Positions 1-5,082 are shown, numbered from the stretch's first letter. The stretch is 6,105 nt of DNA from Candidatus Bathyarchaeota archaeon RBG_13_60_20 (GCA_001775965.1 MEZG01000018.1:1-6105); one strand, 5' to 3'. Made by a program: numbers and translations. Notes: a model not told the origin generated them from the sequence alone.

Positions 1-1
1 C

Positions 2-1306
2 GCGGCGGTGATGGCCAAGATATGTCATGCGGCCGGGTACGGCGGGTACGGCAGCCTGATGGGAAGCAAGAACCTGAAGGCCGTGGTCGCCAAGGGCCGC
101 GGGGGTCTGCCCAAGGTGTCCGCCCCGGAGGCGGTGAAGCTGCTCTGGAGGAAGACCCACCAGATACTCATCGGCCGCACCCAGTTCAGGCGCCACGGAA
201 CCGGGTACGCTGGGTACAGCGTCGGCGCCGAGACCAGCTCTGAGCCTGTGCGCAACTGGCAGGAGGAGTGGCACGACGAGAAGAGCTACGCTGGACCTAG
301 GTTCGAGGACAGGTTCTGGGTCAAGAAGAAGTGGGCCGACTTCAACTGCACTACCAACTGCATGAAGGTCAGCTGCATCAAGAGTGGTCCCTGGAAGGGC
401 GATATAACCGACATGCCCGACTACGAGCTCCAGGCCTACTGTGGTACCAACTTCGGGATATTCGACCCCGAGGCCAACATACACCTGTCGGCCCTGGCTG
501 ACCAGCTGGGCCATAGCGGCATCAACGGCCCCAACACGGCCGCCTTCGCCGTGGAGCTCCACCAGAGGGGCGTCCTCAAGGACAGCGACTTCGGGTTCAA
601 GCCAAAGTGGGGCGACGCAGAGACCTTCGACAAGGTACTGAGGCTGATGGCCAAGCGGGAGAGGATCGGTGACGTGCTGGCGGAGGGCACGTACAGGGCG
701 GCGCTGAAGATAGCCGAGATGAGGGGCATGAAGCCCGAGGAGCTGCTCAGGTACGCGGTCCACGTGAAGGGCATCGAGATCGGGGCACACGGCACCAGAA
801 GCGACGCTGACTACACCCACGACATAAGCTACGCGGCCAATGTGCAGGGCGGCGACCACACCAGCACCTCGACGGACGGGTATAGCGACATGAGCGGGGC
901 CGTCTTCACCGACTCGGCCGTATTCTGCAACTTCTGCTTCTACGGTGTCCCCCAGAGCCTGGTCATGGACTACGCCAAGGCGGTCACTGGGTTCCCCATA
1001 ACCCTGGAGAGCTGGCGCACCGTCACGGGCCCCAGGATCGTGACCCTGCAGAGGGCGCTACTCATGCTGGGCGGTCCGGACCTCAGGTGGGAGCCGGTGA
1101 AGGACGACGACAACCCGCCCAGGTTCTACGAGCCCCTGCCCAGCGGGCCCTACAAGGGCAAGACTACGGACAGGAAGCTTGTGGACGAGAAGCTCAAGGC
1201 GTACAACGAGACCCTGGGCTGGGACGAGCGGGGCATCCCGACCAAGGAGACCCTGAAGAAGCTGGACCTGGGTTTCCTCGAGAAGAGCATGACCAAGCTG
1301 AGGTAA
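2..1306 (+). CDS. Aldehyde ferredoxin oxidoreductase family protein, 5'-truncated by window edge (AOR-1)
   Basis: This is the last 434 residues of a tungsten/molybdenum bis-pterin oxidoreductase of the AOR family. Compared with its complete paralogue at 1883-3748, about 188 N-terminal residues lie outside the window, so the in-frame GTG at 8 and ATG at 11 are internal codons. Visible are the pterin-contacting GYGGYGSLMGSKNLKA segment at the left edge, a cysteine triad (codons at 347, 359 and 374) with C-x3-C-x4-C spacing, a DQLGHS motif, a KGIEIGAHGTR segment that should carry the active-site histidine, and FTDSAVFC with the likely fourth cluster cysteine. Known AORs oxidise aldehydes to acids in the cytoplasm and reduce ferredoxin; the substrate here is unknown. 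By eye roughly 70-75% of residues match the paralogue. It ends in TAA, 58 bases before the ferredoxin gene. The cysteine spacing and the DxxG motifs differ from canonical AOR. Family assignment is firm; the specific activity is not. Confidence 0.93.
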   Translation, partial: AAVMAKICHAAGYGGYGSLMGSKNLKAVVAKGRGGLPKVSAPEAVKLLWRKTHQILIGRTQFRRHGTGYAGYSVGAETSSEPVRNWQEEWHDEKSYAGPRFEDRFWVKKKWADFNCTTNCMKVSCIKSGPWKGDITDMPDYELQAYCGTNFGIFDPEANIHLSALADQLGHSGINGPNTAAFAVELHQRGVLKDSDFGFKPKWGDAETFDKVLRLMAKRERIGDVLAEGTYRAALKIAEMRGMKPEELLRYAVHVKGIEIGAHGTRSDADYTHDISYAANVQGGDHTSTSTDGYSDMSGAVFTDSAVFCNFCFYGVPQSLVMDYAKAVTGFPITLESWRTVTGPRIVTLQRALLMLGGPDLRWEPVKDDDNPPRFYEPLPSGPYKGKTTDRKLVDEKLKAYNETLGWDERGIPTKETLKKLDLGFLEKSMTKLR

Positions 1307-1318
1307 ACCCTCACCCCC

Positions 1319-1326
1319 ATTATTTA
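1319..1326 (+). promoter_or_regulatory. Possible TATA-like box before the ferredoxin gene
   Basis: The 58-base gap between AOR-1 and the ferredoxin contains ATTATTTA, about 40 bases before the ATG at 1365. A start of transcription 25-30 bases downstream would leave a leader of about 10-20 bases. No Shine-Dalgarno sequence precedes that ATG, which fits a short-leader transcript. Read-through from AOR-1 is equally possible. Confidence 0.3.
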
Positions 1327-1364
1327 CCAAAAGTTTCTTGATTCCACCCCGCCTAGAGTACCCC

Positions 1365-1886
1365 ATGAGTTCCATCTGGATTGTTAGAGACCCTGAGAAC
1401 TGCTCGGGGTGCAGGCGCTGTGAGCTGGCCTGTAGCATGCGCCACGAGGGTTGGATGTGGCCCGAGGCTTCGAGGGTGCGCGTCTTCATGCCGTTCCCCG
1501 GGCTTGAGGTGGCTCACCTCTGCGCCCAGTGCGACGACTACCCCTGCGTCAAGGGCTGCCCCGCCGGGGCGCTCTCGGTGGACGCCGGGACCACGGCGGT
1601 CATCGTGGACAGGGAGGCGTGCACGGGCTGCGGCGCGTGCGTCGAGGCGTGCCCTGGCACCGTCCCCTTCCTCCATCCCAGGGATAGGAAGGCCGCTATC
1701 TGCGACCTCTGCGGCGGCGACCCTGAGTGCGTGAAGGTTTGCGGGGAGGCCGGGTACAACGCCCTCAGGCTGGTCCACGAGGGAATGAGCGAGAACCGCA
1801 AACTCTTCGCGAGGAACCCCGTGGAGGTTGCCCGGATGCTGGCAGTGAAGCTGTTCGGCGAGAAGGGCGAGAAGGTGATAGCGTGA
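1365..1886 (+). CDS. Four-cluster [4Fe-4S] ferredoxin, DmsB/AorA-type electron-transfer subunit
   Basis: A 173-residue iron-sulfur protein with 16 cysteines in four groups: C13-C16-C19-C23, C53-C56-C61-C65, C86-C89-C92-C96 and C113-C116-C122-C126. This is the pattern of the electron-transfer subunits of DMSO-reductase-type enzymes (DmsB, NrfC, HycB) and of the small subunits that accompany some AOR-family enzymes, such as AorA of Aromatoleum. It has no signal peptide or membrane segment, so it is probably cytoplasmic. The likely role is to take electrons from the single cluster of the AOR encoded next and pass them on. ATG 1365 is preferred because the first cluster motif begins 12 residues later, as usual in the family; an in-frame TTG at 1338 would add nine residues. 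Its stop overlaps the next start (GTGA, 1883-1886), implying coupled translation. The C-terminal tail beyond residue 135 is basic and helical in character. The electron acceptor beyond it is unknown. Confidence 0.93.
   Translation: MSSIWIVRDPENCSGCRRCELACSMRHEGWMWPEASRVRVFMPFPGLEVAHLCAQCDDYPCVKGCPAGALSVDAGTTAVIVDREACTGCGACVEACPGTVPFLHPRDRKAAICDLCGGDPECVKVCGEAGYNALRLVHEGMSENRKLFARNPVEVARMLAVKLFGEKGEKVIA
1874..1879 (+). promoter_or_regulatory. Ribosome binding site for AOR-2
   Basis: GGTGAT matches the archaeal anti-Shine-Dalgarno sequence and sits three bases before GTG 1883. It lies inside the ferredoxin gene. Together with the GTGA overlap it decides the start of AOR-2. Confidence 0.65.
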
Positions 1887-3748
1887 CGCCAAGAGGCTAC
1901 GCCGGAAGGTACTTGGACGTCGACCTCACCAAGGGGGAGACAAGGGACATCGCCTTCCCCGAGGAGACCCTTGAGCAGTACTTCGGCGGCAGGGGCCTCG
2001 GGGCCAAGATACTGTGGGAGCGGATAGGCGACGGGTGGAGCGAGGTCGACCCCCTCGGCCCCGAGAACCTGTTCCTAGCCCTCACGGGGCCCATGACGGG
2101 CATCTACCCGGGTGGCCGCATCTGCTGCACCGGGAAGTCCCCCGTCAGCAACGGTACCGTGGGTTCCACGGCCAGCACCGAGTTCGCCCACGAGCTGAAG
2201 ACCGCGGGCTACGACGGCGTCATAGTCTCTGGCAAGGCCGATGAGCCCGTCTACATCCTGGTCACGGAGGATGGCTGCGAGATCAGAGACGCCAAGCATC
2301 TGTGGGGTTTGATGGGGGAAGAGACCATCAAAGTTCTCAACAAGGAGGTCTCCGAGGAGCTGTCGCGGCGCGACCCCACCAGAGGCCTGGTGAAGGAGCC
2401 CGGCATGATCTATATCGGGCCCGCCGGTGAGAACATGGTGAGGAACGCCTGCGTCATGACCAAGCTCTGCCACGCGGCGGGCTACGGCGGCTACGGCTCA
2501 GTCATGGGCAGCAAGAACCTGAAGGCCGTTGTCGCCAAGGGTTGGGGGCCCCTGCCCGGCGTCTACGCGCCCGAGGCGGCGAAGCTCCTGTGGAGGCGTG
2601 CCCACGAGCACCTCATAGCCAACGACAGCTTCAGGCGCCAGGGCACGGGGTACGGCGGCTGGTCCACGGGCAACAAGTTCAGCAGCGAGCCCATACGGAA
2701 CTGGCAGGACGAGTGGCACGACAGGAGGAGCTTCGGCGGCCCGGCCTTCGAGACCGGGTTCTGGGTGAAGAAGCAGTGGGCCGACTTCAACTGCACCACG
2801 GGCTGCATGAAGCTGAGCTGCGTCAAGGCTGGCCCGTGGAAGGGGGACATCACGGACAACCCCGACTACGAGCTCCAAGCGTATTGCGGGGCCAACTTCG
2901 GCGTCTTCGACCCGGCCGACGACATCCACCTGAGCGCCCTCATAGACAACCTGGGCCACTCGGGCATCGGCGGTGCCAACACCATGGGGTACGCTGCTGA
3001 GCTCTACCAGCGGGGTATACTGAATGAGGGTGACCTGGGCTTCAGGCTGGAATGGGGCGACACGGCGGCGTTCGACAGGCTAGCCCGTATGATAGCCTAC
3101 CGTGAGGGAATCGGCGACGTCCTGGCTGAGGGGACATACCGGGCCGCCCTGAGGATAGCGGAGATGAAGGGGATGAAGCCCGAGGAGCTTCTCAGGTACG
3201 CGGTCCACGTGAAGGGCATCGAGGTGGGCGCCCACGGCACCCGCAGCGACGCCGACTTCCTGGCCCACGACATAGGCTACGCCGTGAACGTGCAGGGCGG
3301 CGACCACACAAGCATCGTCAGGGACGGGTACCACGAGATGTCGGGCTCCGTGTTCACCGACTCGGCCGTCGTCTGCAACTTCGCCAGGACCCCCCAGGAG
3401 CTCATGTTCGACTACGCCAAGGCCGTCACAGGCTACGACATATCCATCGAGAGCTGGCGCATGTTCAACGGGCCCCGGATTGTGACCCTGCAGAGAGCCC
3501 TACTGCTGCTTGGAGGTCCAGACGTGACCTGGGAGCCGGTGAAGGACGACGAGAACCCTGACAGGTTCTACGAGCCGCTGCCGTCGGGCCCTTATAAAGA
3601 CAGGACCACGGACCGTGAGCTGGTGAAGCGCAGGCGCCTCGCTTACTTCGAGACTCTGGGATGGGACGAGCGGGGCATCCCGACGAAGGAAGCCCTGAAG
3701 AGGTTGGACCTGGGCTTCCTGGAGAAGAGCATGGCCAAGATTAGATAG
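1883..3748 (+). CDS. Aldehyde ferredoxin oxidoreductase family protein, complete (AOR-2)
   Basis: A complete 621-residue AOR-family enzyme, close to the usual 600-620. GTG 1883 is chosen because it overlaps the ferredoxin stop, has GGTGAT just upstream, and is followed by the family opening (GYAGRYLDVDLT). Domain 1 holds GGRG at 35-38 and GYGGYGSVMGSKNLKA at about 200-215, which contact the pterins. The cluster cysteines are C304, C308 and C313 (C-x3-C-x4-C), with C498 in TDSAVVC as the probable fourth. By eye, E330 and H451 align with the active-site Glu313 and His448 of Pyrococcus furiosus AOR. The canonical DxxGLD and DxxGLC motifs appear as D355-NLGHS and D493-SAVVC, so both are altered. 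It is predicted to oxidise an aldehyde or related substrate at a W or Mo centre and to pass electrons to the overlapping ferredoxin. Close paralogue of AOR-1. Not clearly a classical AOR, FOR, GAPOR or BamB; it may be a separate subfamily. Confidence 0.95.
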   Translation: MTPRGYAGRYLDVDLTKGETRDIAFPEETLEQYFGGRGLGAKILWERIGDGWSEVDPLGPENLFLALTGPMTGIYPGGRICCTGKSPVSNGTVGSTASTEFAHELKTAGYDGVIVSGKADEPVYILVTEDGCEIRDAKHLWGLMGEETIKVLNKEVSEELSRRDPTRGLVKEPGMIYIGPAGENMVRNACVMTKLCHAAGYGGYGSVMGSKNLKAVVAKGWGPLPGVYAPEAAKLLWRRAHEHLIANDSFRRQGTGYGGWSTGNKFSSEPIRNWQDEWHDRRSFGGPAFETGFWVKKQWADFNCTTGCMKLSCVKAGPWKGDITDNPDYELQAYCGANFGVFDPADDIHLSALIDNLGHSGIGGANTMGYAAELYQRGILNEGDLGFRLEWGDTAAFDRLARMIAYREGIGDVLAEGTYRAALRIAEMKGMKPEELLRYAVHVKGIEVGAHGTRSDADFLAHDIGYAVNVQGGDHTSIVRDGYHEMSGSVFTDSAVVCNFARTPQELMFDYAKAVTGYDISIESWRMFNGPRIVTLQRALLLLGGPDVTWEPVKDDENPDRFYEPLPSGPYKDRTTDRELVKRRRLAYFETLGWDERGIPTKEALKRLDLGFLEKSMAKIR

Positions 3749-3757
3749 CCACCATTT

Positions 3758-3779
3758 CCCAATATAATGTTATTGTGGG
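3758..3779. promoter_or_regulatory. Palindromic operator candidate, copy 1 (CCCA-N14-TGGG)
   Basis: CCCA at 3758-3761 and TGGG at 3776-3779 form the outer arms. An inner ATAA/TTAT pair (3764-3767 and 3770-3773) extends the symmetry. The same arms with the same 14-base spacing recur 38 bases downstream, before vapB. It overlaps no gene. Antitoxins of the AbrB fold bind palindromic DNA in their own promoters, so autoregulation by VapB or VapBC is a reasonable inference. Confidence 0.45.
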
Positions 3780-3795
3780 TTTATAATATGTTTAT

Positions 3796-3817
3796 CCCAC
3801 TATCTTTTAATAATGGG
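3796..3817. promoter_or_regulatory. Palindromic operator candidate, copy 2 (CCCA-N14-TGGG)
   Basis: Second copy of the palindrome. The arms extend to TCCCA-x-TA and TA-x-TGGGA (3795-3802 and 3811-3818). Fifteen of 22 positions equal copy 1. It encloses the probable TATA element of the vapBC promoter (TTTTAATA), so a bound repressor would block TBP, which fits autorepression. Confidence 0.5.
3804..3813 (+). promoter_or_regulatory. TATA-like box of the vapBC operon
   Basis: CTTTTAATAA is centred about 26 bases before the vapB GTG at 3835, the spacing expected for a leaderless archaeal transcript. No Shine-Dalgarno sequence is seen before that GTG. A second AT-rich box, TTTATAAT at 3780-3787, is a possible alternative. 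Confidence 0.5.
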
Positions 3818-3834
3818 AATGTTCTTACCTACGT

Positions 3835-4098
3835 GTGGGCGAGACAGTCACAGTAGACGATAAGGGCAGGCTGGTCCTACCTAAAAAGATAAGGGAGGAG
3901 GCTCGGATAAAGGCCAACGCGGTTCTCCTGGTAGATGTTAAAGAGGAAGGCCACGTGGAGCTCATCGACCTGGAAGCCCTCATTAGGAAAGCCAGGGAGA
4001 TAGCTACAGTAAAGCTACAGGGCTGGGAGGAGGAGGACCACGAGGCCACTAGGCTGATCACCGAGGAGGTGACGAGGCGTAAGGATGCGGCTCCTTGA
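3835..4098 (+). CDS. vapB: VapB-type antitoxin with AbrB/SpoVT DNA-binding domain
   Basis: An 87-residue protein whose residues 4-45 (TVTVDDKGRLVLPKKIREEA...) are a typical AbrB/MazE/VapB swapped-hairpin domain, with the hallmark KGR-LVLPKKIRE stretch at 10-21. This fold dimerises and binds palindromic DNA. Residues 46-87 are charged and helix-prone (W64, acidic run E65-D68), as expected for the tail that wraps around and inhibits a VapC toxin. GTG 3835 is chosen because the DNA-binding domain starts immediately after it and a TATA-like box lies about 26 bases upstream. The last 14 bases overlap the downstream PIN-domain gene, the usual antitoxin-first arrangement with translational coupling. 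It probably represses its own promoter through the CCCA/TGGG palindromes. It could instead be a stand-alone AbrB regulator, but the partner gene makes that unlikely. Confidence 0.9.
   Translation: MGETVTVDDKGRLVLPKKIREEARIKANAVLLVDVKEEGHVELIDLEALIRKAREIATVKLQGWEEEDHEATRLITEEVTRRKDAAP
4065..4072 (+). promoter_or_regulatory. Ribosome binding site for vapC
   Basis: GGAGGTGA is an almost perfect archaeal Shine-Dalgarno sequence inside the vapB coding region, 12 bases before ATG 4085. It supports this start for the toxin and separate initiation on a shared transcript. Confidence 0.6.
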
Positions 4099-4471
4099 CA
4101 CTGTGGTTTTAATCGGGGCTCTGAACACAGGAAACAGGCACCACACTGAAAGCGTCAAACATCTTGAAGAGCTTGGGGAGAGCAGCGAGGCTCGAGTACC
4201 CGTGACGGTATTGTTGGAAACCGACCTCGTTCTCAAGGCTAGGGGCTACTCCGCCGAGGAGCGGAGGCTTACCTGGCGGGCCCTCCAAGGCTGGATAACG
4301 TCTGACCGTGTGGTCCCTAACACTATAACATCGCTGCGTGATGCGATTTCTCTCCAAGAGAAGGGGCTCGACTACTTCGACTCCCTAATTACCTCCCTAG
4401 CCGTTGAAGCTGGTGCAACTGTGGTGACCACGGACAGGGCGATGAGAGACGTGGTAGGCACAGACTGGTAG
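4085..4471 (+). CDS. vapC: VapC-type PIN-domain ribonuclease toxin
   Basis: A 128-residue single-domain PIN protein, normal length for VapC. The expected acidic metal-binding residues are all present: D5 (RLLDTVVLI), E45 (VTVLLETDLV), D99 (DYFDSLI) and D117 (VTTDRAM). VapC toxins are Mg2+/Mn2+-dependent endoribonucleases that cut tRNA, rRNA or mRNA when the antitoxin is degraded; the RNA target cannot be told from sequence. The intact catalytic set implies an active toxin. The start overlaps the end of vapB by 14 bases, so the two are cotranscribed. It sits between an AOR gene and a moaD-like gene with no apparent functional link to either, consistent with an inserted or independently moving module. 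Confidence 0.92.
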   Translation: MRLLDTVVLIGALNTGNRHHTESVKHLEELGESSEARVPVTVLLETDLVLKARGYSAEERRLTWRALQGWITSDRVVPNTITSLRDAISLQEKGLDYFDSLITSLAVEAGATVVTTDRAMRDVVGTDW

Positions 4472-4496
4472 AGCGTCATACATGGCTCAACCCATT

Positions 4497-4503
4497 GTTT
4501 ATC
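4497..4503 (+). promoter_or_regulatory. TATA-like box of the moaD-like gene
   Basis: In the 57-base gap after vapC, GTTTATC lies about 29 bases before ATG 4529, the normal archaeal distance for a leaderless transcript. The gap otherwise shows no clear terminator for vapBC. Confidence 0.4.
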
Positions 4504-4528
4504 AGCCACTACGCAAAAGGATGAAGGG

Positions 4529-4807
4529 ATGAAGGTCCGGGTCCGCCTCTTTGGCGACGTAGCCTCCACTGTGGGCAGCAAACACGACGTCGAGTTGGTC
4601 GAGGGCGCCACGGTGCGCCACCTGGCCAATGTCCTAGCCGCCAAGGCGGGGCAGACGCGTCAGGGGTACCTCGGGGAGTTCAGGGTGGGGGGCGCGGACC
4701 TGGCCGTCATGGTGAACGGCAAGAACATCCAGCTCCTGGACGGCGTCGAAACCAGGCTCTGCGACGAGGACGACGTGGTCATCATGCCCTTCGTGGTGGG
4801 CGGGTAG
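4529..4807 (+). CDS. moaD: MoaD/ThiS-family ubiquitin-like sulfur carrier protein
   Basis: A 92-residue beta-grasp protein with the MoaD pattern: VRLFGDVAS at the N-terminus, EGATVRHL at about 25-32, the VMVNGKNI turn, then DEDDVVIMPFVVGG ending exactly in Gly91-Gly92. The C-terminal diglycine is the site that an E1-like enzyme (MoeB type) adenylates and converts to a thiocarboxylate. MoaD then donates sulfur for the dithiolene of molybdopterin, the cofactor that AOR enzymes use with tungsten or molybdenum. Such genes often lie beside AOR-family genes in archaea, which supports a cofactor role here. Archaeal small modifier proteins (SAMPs) share the fold and the ending, so protein tagging is an alternative. 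The nearby ATG at 4521 is followed at once by a stop, so ATG 4529 is the start. The partners MoaE and MoeB are not in the window. Confidence 0.88.
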   Translation: MKVRVRLFGDVASTVGSKHDVELVEGATVRHLANVLAAKAGQTRQGYLGEFRVGGADLAVMVNGKNIQLLDGVETRLCDEDDVVIMPFVVGG

Positions 4808-4867
4808 ACGCTGTAGGTGGGACTTGCACCCGCGTTCATATTGGGGAACTAGGTCAAAATCCCAGCG

Positions 4868-4874
4868 TATAAAT
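4868..4874 (+). promoter_or_regulatory. TATA box of a possible noncoding transcript or long AOR-3 leader
   Basis: TATAAAT is a very good archaeal TATA sequence and lies 245 bases before the AOR-3 start. Transcription would begin near 4893-4900, just ahead of the structured segment at 4928-5038. No good coding frame lies downstream at short range. Confidence 0.4.
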
Positions 4875-4927
4875 CACCGTACCTTCGCTGAACATATTGA
4901 GAATACGTGAGCAGCTCCCCAACAGGA

Positions 4928-5038
4928 ATTGACCGGGCTCACCCACAGGTGGATTGGTCCACCTGCATTTATCGTCGGAGCCCAGCCAATATTTATTCTT
5001 ACAGTGTCACCGAGAACACGTGCTCGGTGATCCTTTTT
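4928..5038 (+). ncRNA. Candidate structured RNA (small RNA or leader), unassigned family
   Basis: The outer stem pairs 4928-4940 (ATTGACCGGGCTC) with 4978-4990 (GAGCCCAGCCAAT), 11 of 13 positions, including an uninterrupted GGGCTC/GAGCCC. Nested inside is a perfect 8-bp hairpin, CAGGTGGA-TTGG-TCCACCTG (4946-4965). An AT-rich linker follows, then a second perfect 8-bp hairpin (5007-5030) with a T-run. A TATA box lies about 60 bases before the first stem. This matches no RNA family I recognise. It might be a free small RNA of roughly 140 bases, a leader controlling AOR-3, or only DNA-level symmetry. Strand + is inferred from the T-run and the TATA box. Confidence 0.35.
5007..5038 (+). terminator. 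Hairpin plus T-run, terminator-like
   Basis: TCACCGAG (5007-5014) pairs perfectly with CTCGGTGA (5023-5030) around an 8-base loop, and TCCTTTTT follows directly. It resembles an intrinsic terminator for the moaD-like transcript or for the candidate RNA. Archaeal termination relies mainly on T-runs, so the hairpin may be supplementary. It could also act as an operator, since the loop holds CACGTG. Confidence 0.45.
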
Positions 5039-5068
5039 CATCGACTTGAACCCTTATACAGGTCGATG
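5039..5068. repeat. Inverted repeat just upstream of the AOR-3 promoter (operator candidate)
   Basis: CATCGACTTG (5039-5048) and CAGGTCGATG (5059-5068) pair over 10 positions with one T-G mismatch (a wobble in RNA), separated by 10 bases. It abuts the predicted BRE/TATA of AOR-3, a position typical of activator binding in archaea. In RNA it would be a third hairpin after the T-run. Confidence 0.45.
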
Positions 5069-5082
5069 GTAAAAGGCTTAAA
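5069..5082 (+). promoter_or_regulatory. BRE and TATA-like elements of AOR-3
   Basis: GTAAAA (5069-5074) fits the archaeal BRE, and CTTAAA (5077-5082) fits a TATA box, centred about 33 bases before ATG 5113. No Shine-Dalgarno sequence precedes that ATG, so a very short or absent leader is likely. Confidence 0.45.

Noticed and set aside
8..13. True start of AOR-1 at GTG 8 or ATG 11
   Set aside because: The codons before it continue the alignment with AOR-2, and a protein starting here would lack the first pterin-binding domain; the gene is cut by the window edge.
1058..1489. 143-codon minus-strand frame spanning the AOR-1 end and ferredoxin start
   Set aside because: It is antisense to two well-supported genes and shows no recognisable domain.
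1727..1882. Longer N-terminus for AOR-2 starting upstream inside the ferredoxin gene
   Set aside because: The frame stays open, but those codons overlap conserved ferredoxin sequence, and the AOR family opening begins right after GTG 1883, which has GGTGAT three bases upstream.
1353..1892. 179-codon minus-strand frame over the ferredoxin gene
   Set aside because: The opposite strand encodes 16 correctly spaced cluster cysteines, so this frame is a shadow.
3749..3834. Insertion-sequence end or recombination site in the AT-rich spacer
   Set aside because: The inverted repeats are short, regularly spaced and centred on a TATA box, with no transposase remnant or target duplication nearby; an operator is the simpler explanation.
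4928..5003. Archaeal H/ACA guide RNA
   Set aside because: The nested stem-loop has an asymmetric internal loop (5 against 12 bases), but there is no K-turn near the apical loop, and the first ACA (5001-5003) is not placed directly after the lower stem.
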